Source: Thiohalocapsa sp.
GTDB lineage: Bacteria > Pseudomonadota > Gammaproteobacteria > Chromatiales > Chromatiaceae
DNA: 54,656 nucleotides
Reading direction: 5' to 3'
Assembly (NCBI GenBank): GCA_021736785.1
Contig: JAIPFF010000036.1
Coordinates: forward strand, 1-54,656
The position numbers were made by a program, and so were the translations under genes. Shown piece after piece: positions 52,423-54,656 of this stretch. Every line of letters begins with the position of its first letter. Positions within the stretch are counted from its first letter, which is position 1. The notes beneath the pieces were generated by a model. It was not told the origin of the DNA, made no database searches, and worked only from the letters and a program-made list of their open reading frames with translations.

Positions 52423-54656
52423 GGTTCGCCCGGCTCGCGGTCCCGGCGTTCGGCCCATTCACGGATTTCGCCCTCGATCTGCCGAGGGGCGATGCCGATC
52501 TGCACCTGATCTTCGGCCCCAACGAGGCCGGCAAGAGCTCGCTGCTGCGGGCCGTCGGCGACCTGCTCTACGGCATCCACCCGCGCACCGCCGACAGCTT
52601 TCTGCACGACAACAAGGATCTGCGCATCGCCGCAACGCTGGTGGGGGCGGACGGCCGGCGTCTGGCGGTGCAGCGGCGCAAGGGCAACAAGAACACATTG
52701 CTCGACGCCGACGGCGCGCCCCGGCCCGACGATGCCCTGCAGGGCTGGCTCGGCGTGACCGATCGGGCGTTCTTCTCCACCGTCTTCGCGCTGGATTCCG
52801 ATCGCCTGCGCGAGGGCGCCGAGTCCCTGTTGTCCGGCCATGGCGAGATCGGGCAAGCCCTGTTCTCCGCCAGCTTGGCCGGAACCCCGGTACACCGCAT
52901 CCTCTCGGCGTTGGAGGCCGAGGCCGCCACCCTGTTCGACGGGCGCAAGACCAAAGGGGTCACGATCCGGCCATTGATCGCTGCCTACAAGGAACGCCTC
53001 GATGCCAGCCGCGATGCCGCGGTCCGACCCGAGGACTGGGAGCAGGCCGTGGCGGCCGTCGCCGAGGCCGCTGCCGATCGAGACCGGCTGGACGAGGCGC
53101 TGCGCCGAAAAATCGCCCGGCGCGACTGGGTGCAGCGCTGCCTCGACGCGCTGCCGGTGATCGGTGCCCTCGGCGAACAGGAGCGGTTGCGCGCCGATCT
53201 GCCGCCGTCGCCGGACCTCGGACCCCCGTTCGTGACGCAGACCGAGGAGTCCCTGCGCGCGCGCGACGCCGCGCGGACCCGTATGGCCGCGCTCGAGGGC
53301 ACGATCGCGCGCCTCGAGACCCGGGTCGATGAGAACCGCCCGGATCAGCGGGTGCTGGACCGGGCCGGCGAGATCGAGGCGCTGCATCAGGCGCTGGCGG
53401 TCCAGCGCCAGCGGCGCGACGACCTCGCGGCACTGCAAGCGGAACAGGCCTCGCTGTCATCCGAGCTTGCGGCAGGCATGCGCGCGCTCGGTGTCGACGG
53501 CGACCCCGCGGCGGTGGAGGCGCTGCGCACCGGCGTCGCCGAGGAACTGGGCCTCAAGGAAGCCGCGAAGGCGCTGGACGAGGCGCGGGCCAAGGCCGGT
53601 CAGAACCGCGATAGCGTCGACGCGCTGCAGCAAGAGCGGGACGGCGTCGAGGTCAAGCTCGCGGCCCTGCCGGTCTCCGACCCGACACAACTGCGCGATG
53701 CCCTGACCCGGACCGAAGCGGCGGCCCAGTTCGCGCGCGATCTTGCCGAGCTCGAGGTGCGGGCGGAGCAGGCGGCCCGCGACTGCGCCGCCTGCCATGA
53801 ACTGCTGCCCGGCGCGCCGGCGGACCACGCCGAGGCCTGTGCGCTGGCCGTGCCGGCTGTGGCGGTACTGCGGCAATTCGCCGATGAGGACGGGCGCATC
53901 GCCACGGAACTGACCTCCGCCGAACGGGCGGCGGACGAGGCGCAGGCGCGTGACCGCGGCCTCGCCGGCGAGCTCGACGCGCTGGAGCGCCGCGGCGCAC
54001 TGCCCACCGAAGCCGACCTGGATCGCGCGCGGGTAAGCCGGGACGCGCTCTGGACTCGGGTCGTTGCCCTGTGGAGAGACGGCGAGCCGAACGATCGGCC
54101 GCAGGACCCGCCGCTGGACGAGGCCTATCCGCGGAGCGTGCGCAACGCCGACGAGATCGCCGACCGACTGCGCGCCGACGCCGACTCGGTCGCCCGGGCG
54201 GAGCACCTGCGCGCCCAGATCCGCGGCGCCTCGGAGGATGCGGCTCGGGCGCGGCAGGCGCGCGCCGCCGCCGAGTCCGCCCGCGCCGATTGGCAGGCAC
54301 GCTGGCTGGCCGCCTGGGAGCCCTGTGGCCTGCGGCCCGGGACGCCGGAAGCGATGCGCGAATGGCGCGAGCACTGGATGGCGTTGCGCGCCGCGTTCGG
54401 TCTTCGGCAGTCGGCGGACGCAAACCTGGCCCGGGCGCGGTCCGGCATCGACCGGGCCCTGGCGCTGCTGCGCCCGCTGTTGCCGGAGTGTGCCGATGAC
54501 GACCTATTGACCCTGCGCGCCGCCGCGCAGGGCAGCGTGCGCGACGCCGACCAGTCCCGCGGCGCCCGCGAACAGCTCGAGCACCGCCGCCATGACCTGC
54601 GCGCCGATCTCGATATCTTGGACGCATCTTTCCCCGCGCTCGAGCAGGCGAGCGCG
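52419..54656 (+). CDS. SbcC/YhaN-like SMC-type ATPase, 3' end beyond the window
   Basis: The first 746 residues of a large ATPase. MRFARLAVPAFGPFTDFALD then HLIFGPNEAGKSSLL carries Walker A (Gly33-Ser40) in the YhaN form GPNEAGKS. Then come LLYGIHPRT, a DRxFFxxVFALDxxRLREG-like stretch typical of YhaN, and from about residue 180 long Ala/Arg/Glu-rich coiled coils (for example DEALRRKIARRDWVQR and RMAALEGTIARLETRV). A CAACH segment near residue 450 could be a short metal-binding or hook motif, though the classical zinc hook is CxxC. Walker B, the signature motif and the C-terminal lobe lie beyond the window. The ATG overlaps the nuclease stop by four bases, so the two proteins should form an SbcCD/Rad50-Mre11-like complex that processes DNA ends. 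Confidence 0.92.
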   Translation, partial: MRFARLAVPAFGPFTDFALDLPRGDADLHLIFGPNEAGKSSLLRAVGDLLYGIHPRTADSFLHDNKDLRIAATLVGADGRRLAVQRRKGNKNTLLDADGAPRPDDALQGWLGVTDRAFFSTVFALDSDRLREGAESLLSGHGEIGQALFSASLAGTPVHRILSALEAEAATLFDGRKTKGVTIRPLIAAYKERLDASRDAAVRPEDWEQAVAAVAEAAADRDRLDEALRRKIARRDWVQRCLDALPVIGALGEQERLRADLPPSPDLGPPFVTQTEESLRARDAARTRMAALEGTIARLETRVDENRPDQRVLDRAGEIEALHQALAVQRQRRDDLAALQAEQASLSSELAAGMRALGVDGDPAAVEALRTGVAEELGLKEAAKALDEARAKAGQNRDSVDALQQERDGVEVKLAALPVSDPTQLRDALTRTEAAAQFARDLAELEVRAEQAARDCAACHELLPGAPADHAEACALAVPAVAVLRQFADEDGRIATELTSAERAADEAQARDRGLAGELDALERRGALPTEADLDRARVSRDALWTRVVALWRDGEPNDRPQDPPLDEAYPRSVRNADEIADRLRADADSVARAEHLRAQIRGASEDAARARQARAAAESARADWQARWLAAWEPCGLRPGTPEAMREWREHWMALRAAFGLRQSADANLARARSGIDRALALLRPLLPECADDDLLTLRAAAQGSVRDADQSRGAREQLEHRRHDLRADLDILDASFPALEQASA

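Overview
The window is GC-rich, densely packed bacterial DNA. Gene content (cytochrome c', a membrane cytochrome b561, KaiC/KaiB homologues, large multi-sensor kinases, a CheB-CheR-PAS fusion, RecBCD, many PIN-type toxin-antitoxin pairs) points to a gammaproteobacterium. A purple sulfur bacterium of the Chromatiaceae type is my best guess, but no photosynthesis gene lies in the window, so this is inference.

Region 1 (1-8.6 kb) is a decayed accessory island. It holds a deleted IS5-type transposase, a C-terminal fragment of an IS1634-type transposase, remnants of a conjugative coupling protein (TraG/VirD4) and of a BREX-2 PglZ-like protein, a broken nucleotidyltransferase/HEPN pair, and several toxin-antitoxin loci: intact PIN/Phd and VapC/AbrB-type pairs, a FitAB-like pair with a truncated toxin, and an orphan ribbon-helix-helix antitoxin. 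An apparently intact MerR operon (MerR, a 228-aa protein of unknown function, perhaps a 58-aa leader protein) and an NmrA-like reductase sit inside it.

Region 2 (8.7-14.6 kb, minus strand) carries a Fic protein, a 968-aa PLD nuclease-SF2 helicase-LexA/S24-like fusion overlapping a SAM methyltransferase gene (a candidate defence or DNA-processing module), and a second methyltransferase. Region 3 (14.8-20.6 kb, minus strand) holds a membrane protein, an aldo/keto reductase, small exported proteins and lipoproteins, a GlsB-type membrane protein, and a large frameshifted beta-helix surface protein. Region 4 (20.8-23.3 kb) is a second small mobile patch: a transposase of the RAYT/Y1 type split by a vapBC pair, another PIN/antitoxin pair, a REP-like repeat and a shortened AraC regulator.

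Region 5 (23.6-41.6 kb) is signalling: a polytopic membrane protein; a 1567-aa hybrid kinase with four tandem periplasmic solute-binding modules; cytochrome c' convergent with cytochrome b561; a CheB-CheR-PAS fusion overlapping a PAS-GGDEF-EAL protein whose EAL domain looks dead; and a tightly overlapping kaiC-kaiB-kaiB-histidine kinase/receiver operon without kaiA. Region 6 (41.8-54.7 kb) is DNA repair: recC, recB and recD joined by four-base overlaps, then an SbcD/YhaO-like nuclease and the start of an SbcC/YhaN-like ATPase that runs off the window. An 11-bp tandem repeat lies between recD and the nuclease gene, and a 12-bp in-frame minisatellite lies inside the nuclease gene.
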